A stretch of DNA of 50,131 bases from Reyranella sp. (GCA_029946105.1 JAQSDW010000063.1:1-50131); one strand, 5' to 3'; positions 26,905 through 35,622 are shown, counted from the first letter of the stretch. Notes: generated by a model not told the origin, from the sequence alone. Numbers and translations: made by a program.

Positions 26905-28008
26905 ATGCGCGTGCTGCTGCACACGCCGCTCAAGCCGCCGGACAGTTCCACGCCCTCGGGCGATCGCGAGATGGCGCGCGGGCTTGGCCGTCTGCTGCGT
27001 CGCCTCGGCCACGACGTGGTCATGCCGGCTGCCAGCCGCATGGCATCCGGCGTGCCGATGCCCGACGCCCACCTAGGCCTCGAACGCGCCGCCCGCCGGC
27101 GCGCGGCGCGGTTGATCGGTCGCTGGAAGTCCCTGCCGGCCGGCCATCCCGAGCGCTTCGACCTCTGGTTCACCTATCACTGCTATTACCGCAAGCCCGA
27201 CTGGCTGGGCCCGATCGTAACGCGCGCGCTCGGCATTCCCTATGTGATTGCCGAAGCTTCGCATGCACCGCGCCGCGCCCAGGGTCCGGCGCGACTCGGT
27301 CATCGCGCCGTCGAACGTGCACTCGCCGCCGCCGATCTGGTGCTGACGGTCAATCCGCGCGACGTCGCGGGCGTCCGGGCGCGGCTTCGCCCCGGTGCCC
27401 GCCAGCTCCGCCTGCCGCCTTTCATCGATGTGGTGCCGTTTCGCCGCGTCGCGCCGCGGGTGGCGAACGACGTGCCCGTGCTGTTGAGCGTCGGAATGAT
27501 GCGCACGCGCGACAAGCTCGAGTCCTACCGCGTTCTCGCCCAATCCCTCCTGCTCCTGAAGGACCACACATGGCGGGCGGTGCTGGTCGGCGATGGCCCG
27601 GCACGCGGTGAAATAGAGGCGCTGATGGCGCCGCTCGGCGAGCGCGTGCGCTTTGCCGGTGCAGTGGCGCACGGCGATCTGCCGGCGCTTTATGCTGCGT
27701 CGGACCTTTACCTTTGGCCCGCAATCAACGAAGCCTACGGCATGGCATTCCTCGAAGCCCAGGCGGCCGGCCTCGCCGTGGTCGCCGGCCGGACTGGTGG
27801 CGTGCCCGCGGTTGTGGCGGACGGCGTCACGGGCTTGTTGACGCCGATCGGTGATGCCACAGCCTTTGCATCGGCCGTGGCGCGACTGCTCGATGCGCCA
27901 GACGAGCGCGCGCGATTGGCCGCCGCTGCTGCCGCGCGCGTGGCTGCGCACCATGACGAAGACGCTGCCGCTCGTGCGCTGGCAGTGGCACTGCGGAGCT
28001 TGTGGTGA
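26905..28008 (+). CDS. Glycosyltransferase family 4 protein
   Basis: This 367-residue GT-B protein begins MRVLLHTPLKPPDSSTPSGD. The donor-binding half has VLLSVGMMRTRDKLESYRVL, LVGDGPARGEIEAL, FAGAVAHGDLPALYAASDLY and EAYGMAFLEAQAAGLAVVAG, the E-x7-E region of GT4. The start is ATG 26905, four bases behind the previous stop. It overlaps the phosphatase gene by four bases (GTGA). Substrates are unknown. The C-terminal 60 residues are alanine-rich helices. Confidence 0.9.
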   Translation: MRVLLHTPLKPPDSSTPSGDREMARGLGRLLRRLGHDVVMPAASRMASGVPMPDAHLGLERAARRRAARLIGRWKSLPAGHPERFDLWFTYHCYYRKPDWLGPIVTRALGIPYVIAEASHAPRRAQGPARLGHRAVERALAAADLVLTVNPRDVAGVRARLRPGARQLRLPPFIDVVPFRRVAPRVANDVPVLLSVGMMRTRDKLESYRVLAQSLLLLKDHTWRAVLVGDGPARGEIEALMAPLGERVRFAGAVAHGDLPALYAASDLYLWPAINEAYGMAFLEAQAAGLAVVAGRTGGVPAVVADGVTGLLTPIGDATAFASAVARLLDAPDERARLAAAAAARVAAHHDEDAAARALAVALRSLW

Positions 28009-28607
28009 GCGCGGTGCCTTTTGCCATCCTTCGGCATGCCCCGACCGAGTGGAACGCCGCCGGCCGGCTGCAGGGTCTCACCGACACCGGTCTCAGCCGC
28101 GACGGCGAGGCCGCGGCGCGACGCTGGCGCCTGCCGCCGCCGGCCGATGGCTGGAAGCGAATGTCCAGTCCGCTGCAGCGTGCGCGGCGCACGGCCGAAC
28201 TGCTGCAGCCTTCTGTTGCCGTCACCGTCTGCTCGGAGCTGCGCGAAATGAGCTTCGGTGTCTGGGAGGGCCGCACCCTGGCCGAGCTGCGGGCCGCGGG
28301 CGGCGAGACATTCGCTGCAGCCGAGAACGCCGGTCTCGATTTCCAGCCGCCGGGCGGGGAGTCCCCGCGCGCGACGATGACGCGCATCGGGCGCTGGGCG
28401 GCGGATCTGGCGCGTGCCGGCGAGCCCACGGTCGCCGTGTCGCACAAGGCCGCCATCCGTGCCTTGCTCGCGTTGGCCACCGGCTGGAACATGCTGGGCC
28501 GGCCGCCGCACAAGCTCGACTGGCGCTCGGCGCATTTCTTCGTCGCCCACGACGACGGCCTGGTGGCGGTCGAGCGACTGAACGTGTCGCTCGAAGCGGC
28601 TTCATGA
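28005..28607 (+). CDS. Histidine phosphatase family protein
   Basis: This 200-residue phosphoglycerate-mutase-like phosphatase has the catalytic histidine in FAILRHAPTEWNAAGRLQG, the acid/base region ELREMSFGVWEGRTLAEL and the second histidine in VAVSHKAAIRALLAL. The GTG at 28005 overlaps the preceding stop (GTGA), and the end overlaps the next gene (ATGA). In a glycan operon such an enzyme could remove phosphate from a sugar or lipid phosphate, much as GmhB- or CobC-like phosphatases do; that is inference. No signal peptide, so it is cytoplasmic. Confidence 0.9.
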   Translation: MSAVPFAILRHAPTEWNAAGRLQGLTDTGLSRDGEAAARRWRLPPPADGWKRMSSPLQRARRTAELLQPSVAVTVCSELREMSFGVWEGRTLAELRAAGGETFAAAENAGLDFQPPGGESPRATMTRIGRWAADLARAGEPTVAVSHKAAIRALLALATGWNMLGRPPHKLDWRSAHFFVAHDDGLVAVERLNVSLEAAS

Positions 28608-29767
28608 CCGGGCGTGTCTTCTTCCATGTGCAGCACCTTCTGGGCATCGGCCATCTCCGCCGCGCCGCCACGCTCGCGCGCGCCATGGCGGTCGGCGGCT
28701 TCGACGTGCTGCTGGTTTCGGGCGGCGCACCAATCGATGGGTTGGCGCTGGCCGGCGTGCGGTTCCACCAGCTGCCGCCGCTGCGTGCTGCCGATTCAGG
28801 ACTAAGAGATCTGGTCCGGCTCGACGGCACGCCGCTCGACGATGCCTTTCGCGCTGATCGTGCGGGCCGGCTGCTCGATCTGTTCGACTTCGAACAGCCC
28901 GACGTGCTGATGACCGAGCAGTTTCCATTTGGCCGTACGCAGCTCCGCTTCGAACTGATGCCACTGCTCGAGGCAGCGCAGGATCTGCCGTCGTCGCCCT
29001 GGATCGTGTCCTCGGTGCGCGATGTCGTGCGCCGCACGGCCTCGCCCGCCCGCGTCGACGAGACGGTGGCGACCTTCGCCGCGTTCGATGCCCTGCTGAT
29101 CCATGCCGATCCGGCGCTCGTACGTTTCGAGGAGAGTTTTGCGGCGTGGGATGATGTGAAGGCACGGGCGCTCTATACCGGCTACGTGGTTGATTGCGAT
29201 CCCTTGCCCGCGCCCCGCGGCGGGACTGGCCCGGGTATTGTCGGGAAGGGCGAGGTGATCGTGTCGGCAGGCGGGGGCGTGGTGGGTGCGCCCCTGCTGC
29301 ACGCCGCCATTGCAGCGCGACCGCTGACGCCGCTGGCCGATCGGCGCTGGCGCCTGCTGGTCGGCGCCAATATGCCTGCCGCCGAGCAGGCCGCGCTCGC
29401 CGCAGCGGCCACCGATGGCATTGTCGTCGAGCCGGTGCGCGATGACTTTCCGACCTTGCTGCGCAATGCCGCGCTGTCGATTTCCCAAGCCGGCTACAAC
29501 ACGGTCATCGAAACGCTGTGTTACGCCGATCGCGCCGTGCTGGTGCCTTTCGGCACCGCGCGCGAAACCGAGCAGGCCGACCGTGCCCGCCTTCTGGCCG
29601 AGCGTGGCATGGTCGCAGCCGTCCCGCCGGACAGCCTGTCGCCGGCCTCCTTGGCCGCCGCCGTCACCGCGGCATGGGCCGGCCCGTCGATCCGCAGCTT
29701 TCCGCCGGTCGACGCGCGTGGAGGGCAGGCCACTGTCGCGGCGCTCCGTCAGATGGTGGCGTCATGA
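28604..29767 (+). CDS. MurG-like glycosyltransferase
   Basis: This 387-residue protein of the same type as 24320-25597 has VFFHVQHLLGIGHLRRAATL at the N-terminus, EVIVSAGGGVVGAPLL in the middle, and SISQAGYNTVIETLCYADRA then VPFGTARETEQADRARLLAE at the end, the donor-binding region of MurG-like enzymes. The GIGH and AGYNT motifs correspond to GLGH and GGYNT of its relative. The start is ATG 28604 in a four-base overlap with the phosphatase, and the end overlaps the deacetylase-like gene. Two enzymes of this unusual type in one operon suggest two similar linkages. Confidence 0.85.
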   Translation: MTGRVFFHVQHLLGIGHLRRAATLARAMAVGGFDVLLVSGGAPIDGLALAGVRFHQLPPLRAADSGLRDLVRLDGTPLDDAFRADRAGRLLDLFDFEQPDVLMTEQFPFGRTQLRFELMPLLEAAQDLPSSPWIVSSVRDVVRRTASPARVDETVATFAAFDALLIHADPALVRFEESFAAWDDVKARALYTGYVVDCDPLPAPRGGTGPGIVGKGEVIVSAGGGVVGAPLLHAAIAARPLTPLADRRWRLLVGANMPAAEQAALAAAATDGIVVEPVRDDFPTLLRNAALSISQAGYNTVIETLCYADRAVLVPFGTARETEQADRARLLAERGMVAAVPPDSLSPASLAAAVTAAWAGPSIRSFPPVDARGGQATVAALRQMVAS

Positions 29768-30549
29768 GTAGCTGGCAGGCGCTCGACCTGGAGCTCGAGC
29801 AATGGCGTGCCGCCGGTCGCACCGCTGAGCTGTGGTGGCGCGACGACGATGCTGCCGATACCAGCCCGGAACTCGATCGCCTTCTCGCGCTGCATCGCGA
29901 GACCGCAGTGCCGCTGGCGTTGGCGATCGTGCCGGCGCACGCGACGGCGGCCCTGGCGGTGCGGCTCGCCACTGAACCTGGCGTCGATCTGCTTCAGCAC
30001 GGCTATGCCCACGTCAATCATGCAGCGTCTGGCGAAGGCAAGAAGATCGAACTTGGCCCCCATCGCCCGGCCATGATCGTGCTGGGCGAGCTCGGCACCG
30101 GCTGGCTGGCGATGGAACGACTGTTTGGCAAACGCCCACTTGCTGTCATGGTGCCGCCTTGGAATCGTATTGCGCCGGCTCTGGTGCCGACCCTGCCGGA
30201 AATCGGCTTTGCCGGCCTCTCGACCTTCGGCGCGCGGGCCCGCGCCCAGCCGGTGCGGGGATTGCGGCAGATCAATACGCATGTCGACCTGGTCGACTGG
30301 AAAAGCGGCGGTGGCTTCACCGGCGAGGAGGCGTGTCTTGCAGTGCTGGTGGCGTCGCTCTCCCGGTCACGGACCGAAAGCGGTGAGCCCGTGGGCATTC
30401 TCAGTCATCATCTTGCGATGGACGGCGGGGCATGGGATTTCCTAAGGTTGCTCTGGGAAAGAACGAGAGCGATGTCGGGCATGCGCGTGCGCTCGGCGCG
30501 CGAGCTGTTCGCAGCCAAGAAAGCCGACGAAGGGGAGGCGCGCGTTTGA
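29764..30549 (+). CDS. Polysaccharide deacetylase-like protein
   Basis: This 261-residue protein has a NodB-like arrangement: an aspartate cluster ELWWRDDDAADTSPELD near residue 25, and HGYAHVNHAASGE (residues about 79-91) carrying the histidines that bind metal in the family. Later segments are VMVPPWNRIAPALVPTLPEI and GILSHHLAMDGGAWDFL. These fit metal-dependent de-N-acetylation of sugars, but the spacing differs from classical NodB enzymes, so another CE4-fold activity is possible. It overlaps both neighbours: ATGA with the glycosyltransferase and TTGA with the membrane protein. No signal peptide, so it would act in the cytoplasm on a precursor. Confidence 0.82.
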   Translation: MSSWQALDLELEQWRAAGRTAELWWRDDDAADTSPELDRLLALHRETAVPLALAIVPAHATAALAVRLATEPGVDLLQHGYAHVNHAASGEGKKIELGPHRPAMIVLGELGTGWLAMERLFGKRPLAVMVPPWNRIAPALVPTLPEIGFAGLSTFGARARAQPVRGLRQINTHVDLVDWKSGGGFTGEEACLAVLVASLSRSRTESGEPVGILSHHLAMDGGAWDFLRLLWERTRAMSGMRVRSARELFAAKKADEGEARV

Positions 30550-31052
30550 GTTCAACCGATCTGCGCTACCCGCGCGAGACGCTGTGGGCCGACTATCTGC
30601 GCGCCGCGGCCGGCGTCGTGCTGTGCGGCGCTCCGTTGCTGCTGCTCGACGTCAATCGCTGGCTGGCCGTCATCCTGGCGGCCGGTTTCGTTCTGTTCGC
30701 CTTGTTCCTGGTGCGCACTGCGCTTCGCCATCAGACCCGCTATGTCCTCGGACCGGATACGCTCTGCGCCGACGGGCCGGCGGGCACGCTGGTCGAATGG
30801 GCGCGCCTCGACCGCCTGAAGCTCAGCTATTTCTCGACCAAGCGCGACCGGACGGGTGGCTGGATGCAGCTCAGCATTGGCTCGACGGGCGGACGCCGGG
30901 TAAAGGTCGATTCCTCGCTGGATGGATTTCACGATATCGTCGAGCGGGCGGCGCGCGCTGCCGAGGTCGGCGGCGTCGACCTCAGCGAGTCGACACGCGC
31001 CAATCTGCGGTCAATGGGTATATCGGTGGCGGGTCAGGAAGAATTGGCATGA
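30546..31052 (+). CDS. Small membrane protein, unknown function
   Basis: This 168-residue protein starts with TTG at 30546, which overlaps the previous stop (TTGA). Two transmembrane helices (LRAAAGVVLCGAPLLLL and LAVILAAGFVLFALFLV) are followed by a soluble beta-rich domain of about 80 residues (YVLGPDTLCADGPAGTLVEW, then MQLSIGSTGGRRVKVDSSLD). That layout resembles bacterial PH-like membrane proteins, but I do not recognise a named family. Its end overlaps the peptide ABC ATPase gene by four bases, bridging the glycan operon and the transporter operon. Confidence 0.8.
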   Translation: MSSTDLRYPRETLWADYLRAAAGVVLCGAPLLLLDVNRWLAVILAAGFVLFALFLVRTALRHQTRYVLGPDTLCADGPAGTLVEWARLDRLKLSYFSTKRDRTGGWMQLSIGSTGGRRVKVDSSLDGFHDIVERAARAAEVGGVDLSESTRANLRSMGISVAGQEELA

Positions 31053-33022
31053 AGGATTTGCTCCGCGTCGAGAACCTGACGGTCGATTTCGGCGTTCACG
31101 AAGGAATCCTGCGGGCCGTCGACAACGTGTCCTTCACCATCCCACCCGGCGGCACGCTGGCACTGGTGGGCGAGTCGGGTTCCGGCAAGTCGGTGTGCAG
31201 CCAGGCCATCATGGGTCTGCTGCCCCGCACCGCGACCGTCTCGTCGGGCTCTATCCTGTTCGAGGATCCGCGCGCCAGCGGCGGCCAGATCGACATCGCC
31301 AAGCTCGACCGCACCGGTACCGAGATCAGGCGCATCCGTGGCGGGCAGATTTCCATCATCTTCCAGGAGCCGATGACCTCGCTATCGGCGCTGCACACCG
31401 TGGGCGACCAGATCGGTGAAGCCGTCGAATTGCACGGCGGCAGCCGGCTCAGCCAGCTCCATTCGCTGGGCGACCAGCTCGGCGAGGCGGCGCGGCATTC
31501 CGGCCGCAAGCTCGGCCGCGCCGAGATCGACGAACTGACACGCGACATGCTGCGGATGGTCGGCTTCCCTGATCCCAAACGGGCACTGCGCACCTATCCG
31601 TTCGAACTTTCCGGCGGCCTGCGCCAGCGCGCCATGATCGCCATGGCGCTGGTCTGCCGGCCGGCGCTGCTGATCGCCGACGAGCCGACGACGGCGCTCG
31701 ATGTCACCATCCAGGCCCAGATCCTGCGCCTCATCAAGGATCTGCAGCAGGAACTCGGCATGGCGCTGCTGATGATCACCCATGATCTCGGGGTGGTTGC
31801 CAACGTCGCCGACGACGTGGTCGTGATGTATCGCGGCAAGGTGGTCGAGGCGGGCCAGCTGCACGATATCTTCCGCGACCCCCAGCATCCCTATCTCAAG
31901 GCGCTGCTGCATGCCGTGCCGCGCTTCGACATGGCGCCCGGCGAGCGCCTGCAGCCCATCCGCGAGATTACTGCGGCGACCGGCCATCTTCTCAAGGAGA
32001 AGCCGGCCACGACGCCGACGCCGACGTTCAATCCCGATTCGCCGGTGCTCAAGGTCCGGCACCTCAGCAAGACCTTCCGTATCCGCAAGGCCGACACGTT
32101 GATCGAGTCCCTGCTCGGGGGTGGCACCACGCGAACGATCCGCGCCGTCAACGATGTCAGTTTCGACGTCCAGCGCGGCGAGTGTCTCGGCCTGGTGGGC
32201 GAGTCGGGCTGCGGCAAGACCACGCTCAGCAAGATGTTGATGCGGGGCATCTCGGCCGATCCCAACGAGGGCGCCGGCCGGGTGGTGTTCGACGATTGGG
32301 GCCGCAAGGTCGACGTCATGACGCTCGAGGGCGAGGAGCTGAACCGCTTCCGCACCAAGCTGCAGTTCATATTCCAGGACCCCTTCGGCTCGCTCAATCC
32401 GCGCATGACCGTCTATGACATCCTGGTCGAGCCGCTGATCATCCATCGCATCGGCGATGACGCCTATCGTCGCGAGATGGTGAGCGAGCTGATGGAGATG
32501 GTCGGCCTCGACCGCCGGCACCTCAGCCGCTACCCGCATTCCTTCTCTGGCGGCCAGCGCCAGCGTATCGGCATCGCGCGCTCGCTGGCGCTCAGGCCCG
32601 ACATGGTGATCTGCGACGAGCCCGTCTCGGCGCTCGACGTTTCGATCCAGGCGCAGGTTCTCAATCTGCTCAAGGACCTGCAGAAGCAGCTCGGCCTCAC
32701 CTATCTCTTCATCTCGCACAACCTTGCCGTGGTCGACTACATCGCCGATCGCATCGCGGTGATGTGCGCCGGTCGTCTGGTCGAGCTGGCGCCCGCTGGC
32801 GAATTGTTCCGCAATCCGCTTCACCCCTATACCAAGGCGCTACTGTCGGCCGTTCCGATGCCCGATCCCGACCGTCGACTCGACCTGGGTGCCCTGATGG
32901 AGGGCAAGGCTTCGGACCCGGCGGCATGGCCGGAGCCGTACAAGGATACCGGACAGCAGCCGCTGTTCTGGACCGAGGCCGTGCCGGGGCACTATGTCCG
33001 TGTCGCGCGGGAAGGGGCCTGA
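31049..33022 (+). CDS. Fused double-ATPase of a peptide-type ABC importer (OppD-OppF fusion)
   Basis: This 657-residue protein contains two complete nucleotide-binding domains. The first has Walker A GESGSGKS (41-48), Q106, the signature ELSGGLRQR and [12 protein letters not shown]. The second has [36 protein letters not shown] and [11 protein letters not shown], plus the OppF-type [12 protein letters not shown] tail. It energises uptake of peptides or similar solutes with the two permeases that follow. The first domain carries an internal duplication just after the Q-loop, [10 protein letters not shown] (116-125) and [10 protein letters not shown] (138-147). The start is ATG 31049 in a four-base overlap with the upstream membrane protein. 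Confidence 0.93.
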   Translation: MKDLLRVENLTVDFGVHEGILRAVDNVSFTIPPGGTLALVGESGSGKSVCSQAIMGLLPRTATVSSGSILFEDPRASGGQIDIAKLDRTGTEIRRIRGGQISIIFQEPMTSLSALHTVGDQIGEAVELHGGSRLSQLHSLGDQLGEAARHSGRKLGRAEIDELTRDMLRMVGFPDPKRALRTYPFELSGGLRQRAMIAMALVCRPALLIADEPTTALDVTIQAQILRLIKDLQQELGMALLMITHDLGVVANVADDVVVMYRGKVVEAGQLHDIFRDPQHPYLKALLHAVPRFDMAPGERLQPIREITAATGHLLKEKPATTPTPTFNPDSPVLKVRHLSKTFRIRKADTLIESLLGGGTTRTIRAVNDVSFDVQRGECLGLVGESGCGKTTLSKMLMRGISADPNEGAGRVVFDDWGRKVDVMTLEGEELNRFRTKLQFIFQDPFGSLNPRMTVYDILVEPLIIHRIGDDAYRREMVSELMEMVGLDRRHLSRYPHSFSGGQRQRIGIARSLALRPDMVICDEPVSALDVSIQAQVLNLLKDLQKQLGLTYLFISHNLAVVDYIADRIAVMCAGRLVELAPAGELFRNPLHPYTKALLSAVPMPDPDRRLDLGALMEGKASDPAAWPEPYKDTGQQPLFWTEAVPGHYVRVAREGA

Positions 33023-33024
33023 GC

Positions 33025-34023
33025 ATGCTTAAGTTCATCGTGCATCGCGTGCTGCTGATGATCCCGACCCTGTTCATCATCAGCGCCCTTGTCTATTTCA
33101 TCATCGACCTGCCGCCGGGCGACTGCGTCACCTCGCAGATCGACGAGCTGCTGGCGCGCGGCGACCCCGATGCCCACAAGCGCGCCGAGGAGCTGCGCTC
33201 GCTTTACGGCCTGGATCAACCGTTGTGGGAGCGCTACTTCGACTGGGTCGGCGGCATTTTCCATTGGGATTTTGGCTTGAGCTGCCAGGACACGGTGCCC
33301 GTCGGCGATCTGATCGGCGAGCGCATGGCGCTCACGCTGATCATGGAATCCACGACCATCGCCTTCATCTGGATCGTGTCGTTCGTCATTGGCGTTTACG
33401 CCGCGACCCACCAGTACCGAATGGGCGATTACATGGCTTCGTTCATCGGCTTCGTCGGTCTGTCGGTGCCGAACTTTCTGCTGGCGCTGGTGCTGCTCTA
33501 TGTCGGCAAGGTCTACTTTGGCCTGTCGATCGGCGGCCTGATGGACCCCCAATACATCGATAAACCATTCAGCTGGGGCAAGTTCGTCTCGGTGGCCCAG
33601 CACCTCATCATCCCGGTAATCGTCATCGGCATGTCGGGGACCGCCGGCATGATCCGGCGGCTGCGCGCCAACCTGCTCGACGAATTGCAGAAGCAGTACG
33701 TCGTCACTGGTCGGGCCAAGGGCCTGCCGCCGCTCCGGCTGCTGATCAAGTATCCGCTGCGCCACGCCATCAACCCTTTCATCGCCGACATCGGCGGCCT
33801 GCTGCCCGACGTCATCTCGGGTTCGGTCATCGTCTCGGTGGTGCTGTCGCTGCCGACGACCGGGCCGATGCTGCTGGGAGCGCTCAAGACCCAGGACGTA
33901 AACCTCGCCGCCACCTTCCTGCTGTTCGTGGCGGTGCTGACGGTGGTCGGCATGCTGATCTCGGATCTGGCGCTCGCTGCACTCGATCCGCGCATCCGCT
34001 TCGGCGCCTCGTCAGAGAAGTGA
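33025..34023 (+). CDS. Peptide-type ABC transporter permease (DppB/OppB family)
   Basis: This 332-residue inner-membrane permease has about six helices. The N-terminal FIVHRVLLMIPTLFIISALV and the conserved loop RAEELRSLYGLDQPLWERYF are typical of OppB/DppB. The EAA coupling motif is GRAKGLPPLRLLIKYPLRHA, which docks on the ATPase. It follows the ATPase gene by two bases, and the second permease follows after seven. Substrate could be peptides, nickel or opines; with no binding protein here the specificity cannot be read. Confidence 0.92.
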   Translation: MLKFIVHRVLLMIPTLFIISALVYFIIDLPPGDCVTSQIDELLARGDPDAHKRAEELRSLYGLDQPLWERYFDWVGGIFHWDFGLSCQDTVPVGDLIGERMALTLIMESTTIAFIWIVSFVIGVYAATHQYRMGDYMASFIGFVGLSVPNFLLALVLLYVGKVYFGLSIGGLMDPQYIDKPFSWGKFVSVAQHLIIPVIVIGMSGTAGMIRRLRANLLDELQKQYVVTGRAKGLPPLRLLIKYPLRHAINPFIADIGGLLPDVISGSVIVSVVLSLPTTGPMLLGALKTQDVNLAATFLLFVAVLTVVGMLISDLALAALDPRIRFGASSEK

Positions 34024-34030
34024 GGCGGAC

Positions 34031-35236
34031 ATGACCGACCAGACCTCGCCTCCCCCATCCGGTGCACCCAAGCCCGCCCCTCAACCCGGGCGCACGCCGC
34101 ATTTCGTCAACCGCGAGCCATGGGATCCCTACGTCTCCGAGCGCCTGACCGCCGACCAGGAACGGTACTACATGGCCGGCCAGTGGAAGCTGATGTGGTG
34201 GCGTTTTCGCCGCCATCGGCCGGCCGTCGTCTCGATGATCTTCCTGGCGTTGATGTATTTTTCCACGGCCATCAGCGAATGGATCGCACCCTACGACCTG
34301 CACAGCCGCCACTCGGCCTATATCTTCGCGCCGCCGCAGGAAGTGCACATGTTCCACGACGGCAAGTTTCTCGGGCCTTTCGTCTATGGCTTGAAGACCG
34401 CGCGCGACCCCGAGACACTGCAGCGCGTCTACACGCCAGATCCGACCAAACCGATGCCGCTCCGCTTCTTCTGCAGCGGTGCGGCCTACGAATTCTGGGG
34501 CATGATCGACGCCACGTTCCATTTCGTCTGCCCGGCCGAGGGCGGACAGTTCTTCTGGCTGGGCACCGATCGGCTGGGGCGTGACCTGTTCAGCCGCATC
34601 GTCTACGCCGCGCGCATCTCGCTCACCATCGGCGTCATCGGCATCACGCTGTCATTCGCGCTGGCGCTGATCCTGGGAGGCCTGGCGGGTTATTACGGCG
34701 GCTGGGTCGACAGTGTCGTCCAGCGCATCACCGAGATCATCAAGAGCTTCCCGCATCTGCCGCTGTGGCTGGCGCTGTCGGCGGCGCTGCCCGTCACCTG
34801 GTCGCCGCTGGTGATCTATTTCGGCATCACCATCATCCTGGCATTGCTCGACTGGCCGGGGTTGGGGCGCGCCGTGCGCTCCAAGCTTCTGTCGTTGCGC
34901 GAGGAGGACTACGCGGCCGCCGCCCAGATGATGGGCGCCAAGCCAGGCCGCATCATCGGCCGCCACCTCCTGCCCGGCTTCATGAGCCACCTGATCGCCT
35001 CGGCGACGCTGTCGATCCCCTCGATGATCCTGGCCGAGACGGCGCTGTCGTTCCTGGGTCTCGGTCTCCGGCCGCCCATCACCTCCTGGGGCGTCCTGCT
35101 GAACGAGGCGACCGACATCAATGTCGTCGCCGTGAATTGGTGGCTGATGTTGCCGGTCGTGCCGGTCATCCTGGTGATCCTGGCCTACCAGTTCATGGGA
35201 GATGGAATGCGTGACGCTGCGGATCCCTACGCCTAA
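34031..35236 (+). CDS. Peptide-type ABC transporter permease (DppC/OppC family)
   Basis: This 401-residue permease has a proline-rich cytoplasmic N-terminus of about 45 residues, a first helix (AVVSMIFLALMYFSTAI) and a long extracytoplasmic loop of about 110 residues before the conserved FFWLGTDRLGRDLFSRIVYA. The EAA motif is AAQMMGAKPGRIIGRHLLPG, and the end ETALSFLGLGLRPPITSWG is standard for OppC/DppC. The long loop resembles YejE-type and related permeases. The last four codons and the stop lie within the hairpin at 35227-35257. No substrate-binding protein gene follows; the next 420 bases are non-coding. Confidence 0.92.
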   Translation: MTDQTSPPPSGAPKPAPQPGRTPHFVNREPWDPYVSERLTADQERYYMAGQWKLMWWRFRRHRPAVVSMIFLALMYFSTAISEWIAPYDLHSRHSAYIFAPPQEVHMFHDGKFLGPFVYGLKTARDPETLQRVYTPDPTKPMPLRFFCSGAAYEFWGMIDATFHFVCPAEGGQFFWLGTDRLGRDLFSRIVYAARISLTIGVIGITLSFALALILGGLAGYYGGWVDSVVQRITEIIKSFPHLPLWLALSAALPVTWSPLVIYFGITIILALLDWPGLGRAVRSKLLSLREEDYAAAAQMMGAKPGRIIGRHLLPGFMSHLIASATLSIPSMILAETALSFLGLGLRPPITSWGVLLNEATDINVVAVNWWLMLPVVPVILVILAYQFMGDGMRDAADPYA

Positions 35237-35257
35237 GCGCGCAGCGCTTAGGCGTAG
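35227..35257. repeat. Hairpin folding over the stop codon of the DppC-like gene
   Basis: CTACGCCTAAGCGC (35227-35240) and 35244-35257 form a perfect 14-base stem with loop GCA. The stop TAA (35234-35236) is in the left arm. No T-run follows. It abuts the left arm of repeat copy B. Confidence 0.85.
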
Positions 35258-35413
35258 CCGGCGTCAGGGCCTGTAATCAGGCCCGAGAGCCGGCACCGTG
35301 CAGAATGGATGCGGTATTGAATACTATTAAGTCTCTGAAATTCTTATCTATTCTGCACCGTGTGGGCTCTCGGGCCTTCGTCGCTGCGCTCCTGCAGGCC
35401 CTGCCGCCCACCC
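35258..35413. repeat. Dispersed intergenic repeat, copy B (inverted pair)
   Basis: Two inverted arms flank an AT-rich centre (35310-35350). The right arm, read as reverse complement, begins GGGCGGCAGGGCCTGCAGG and continues GAGCGCAGCGACGAAGGC, GAGAGCCC and GGTGCAGAAT. The left arm is a shortened version containing GTCAGGGCCTG, GGCCCGAGAGCC and GTGCAGAAT. It is the same family as copies A (18260-18330) and C (38385-38529). No ORF is visible. Confidence 0.8.
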
Positions 35414-35453
35414 TGAGCAACAGTAGGCGCGCTCGCGCGCCTACTGTTGCTCA
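35414..35453. repeat. Hairpin at the right end of repeat copy B
   Basis: TGAGCAACAGTAGGCGCG (35414-35431) pairs perfectly with 35436-35453 over the tetraloop CTCG, an 18-base stem. AAAAAT follows on the plus strand, so it is not a plus-strand terminator. It separates the repeat from the candidate small RNA. Confidence 0.8.
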
Positions 35454-35474
35454 AAAATCACACTATTGCCCCAT

Positions 35475-35622
35475 TTGGGTCTAGCGACGGCCATGGGGGG
35501 CTTCCATGTAGGGGTTGTATCTCCCCCCGGACGTGGTTCCCCCCAAAGGCCACGTTCTAGCCTCCTCGGAGGCGTTTCGGCCGTCCTCTCATTCTCCCCC
35601 GAGAGGACGGCCTTTTTCTTTT
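35475..35622 (+). ncRNA. Candidate small RNA with C-rich loops and intrinsic terminator
   Basis: This non-coding stretch between the transporter operon and ccmA ends in a strong terminator and contains consecutive hairpins. They are GGGGGG (35495-35500) with CCCCCC (35523-35528); ACGTGG (35531-35536) with CCACGT (35550-35555) around a loop containing CCCCCC; GCCTC (35560-35564) with GAGGC (35569-35573); and the terminator, whose loop is ATTCTCCCCC. Repeated CUCCCC-type loops are the pattern of alphaproteobacterial anti-Shine-Dalgarno small RNAs such as MmgR/suhB. The 5' end is a guess, because no convincing promoter is visible. It could instead be the leader of ccmA, but the terminator lies before that gene. 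Confidence 0.5.
35579..35622 (+). terminator. Strong intrinsic terminator before ccmA
   Basis: GGCCGTCCTCTC (35579-35590) pairs perfectly with 35601-35612 over a ten-base C-rich loop and is followed by TTTTTCTTTT. It ends a plus-strand transcript just 37 bases before ccmA; I take it as the 3' end of the candidate small RNA. Confidence 0.9.
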
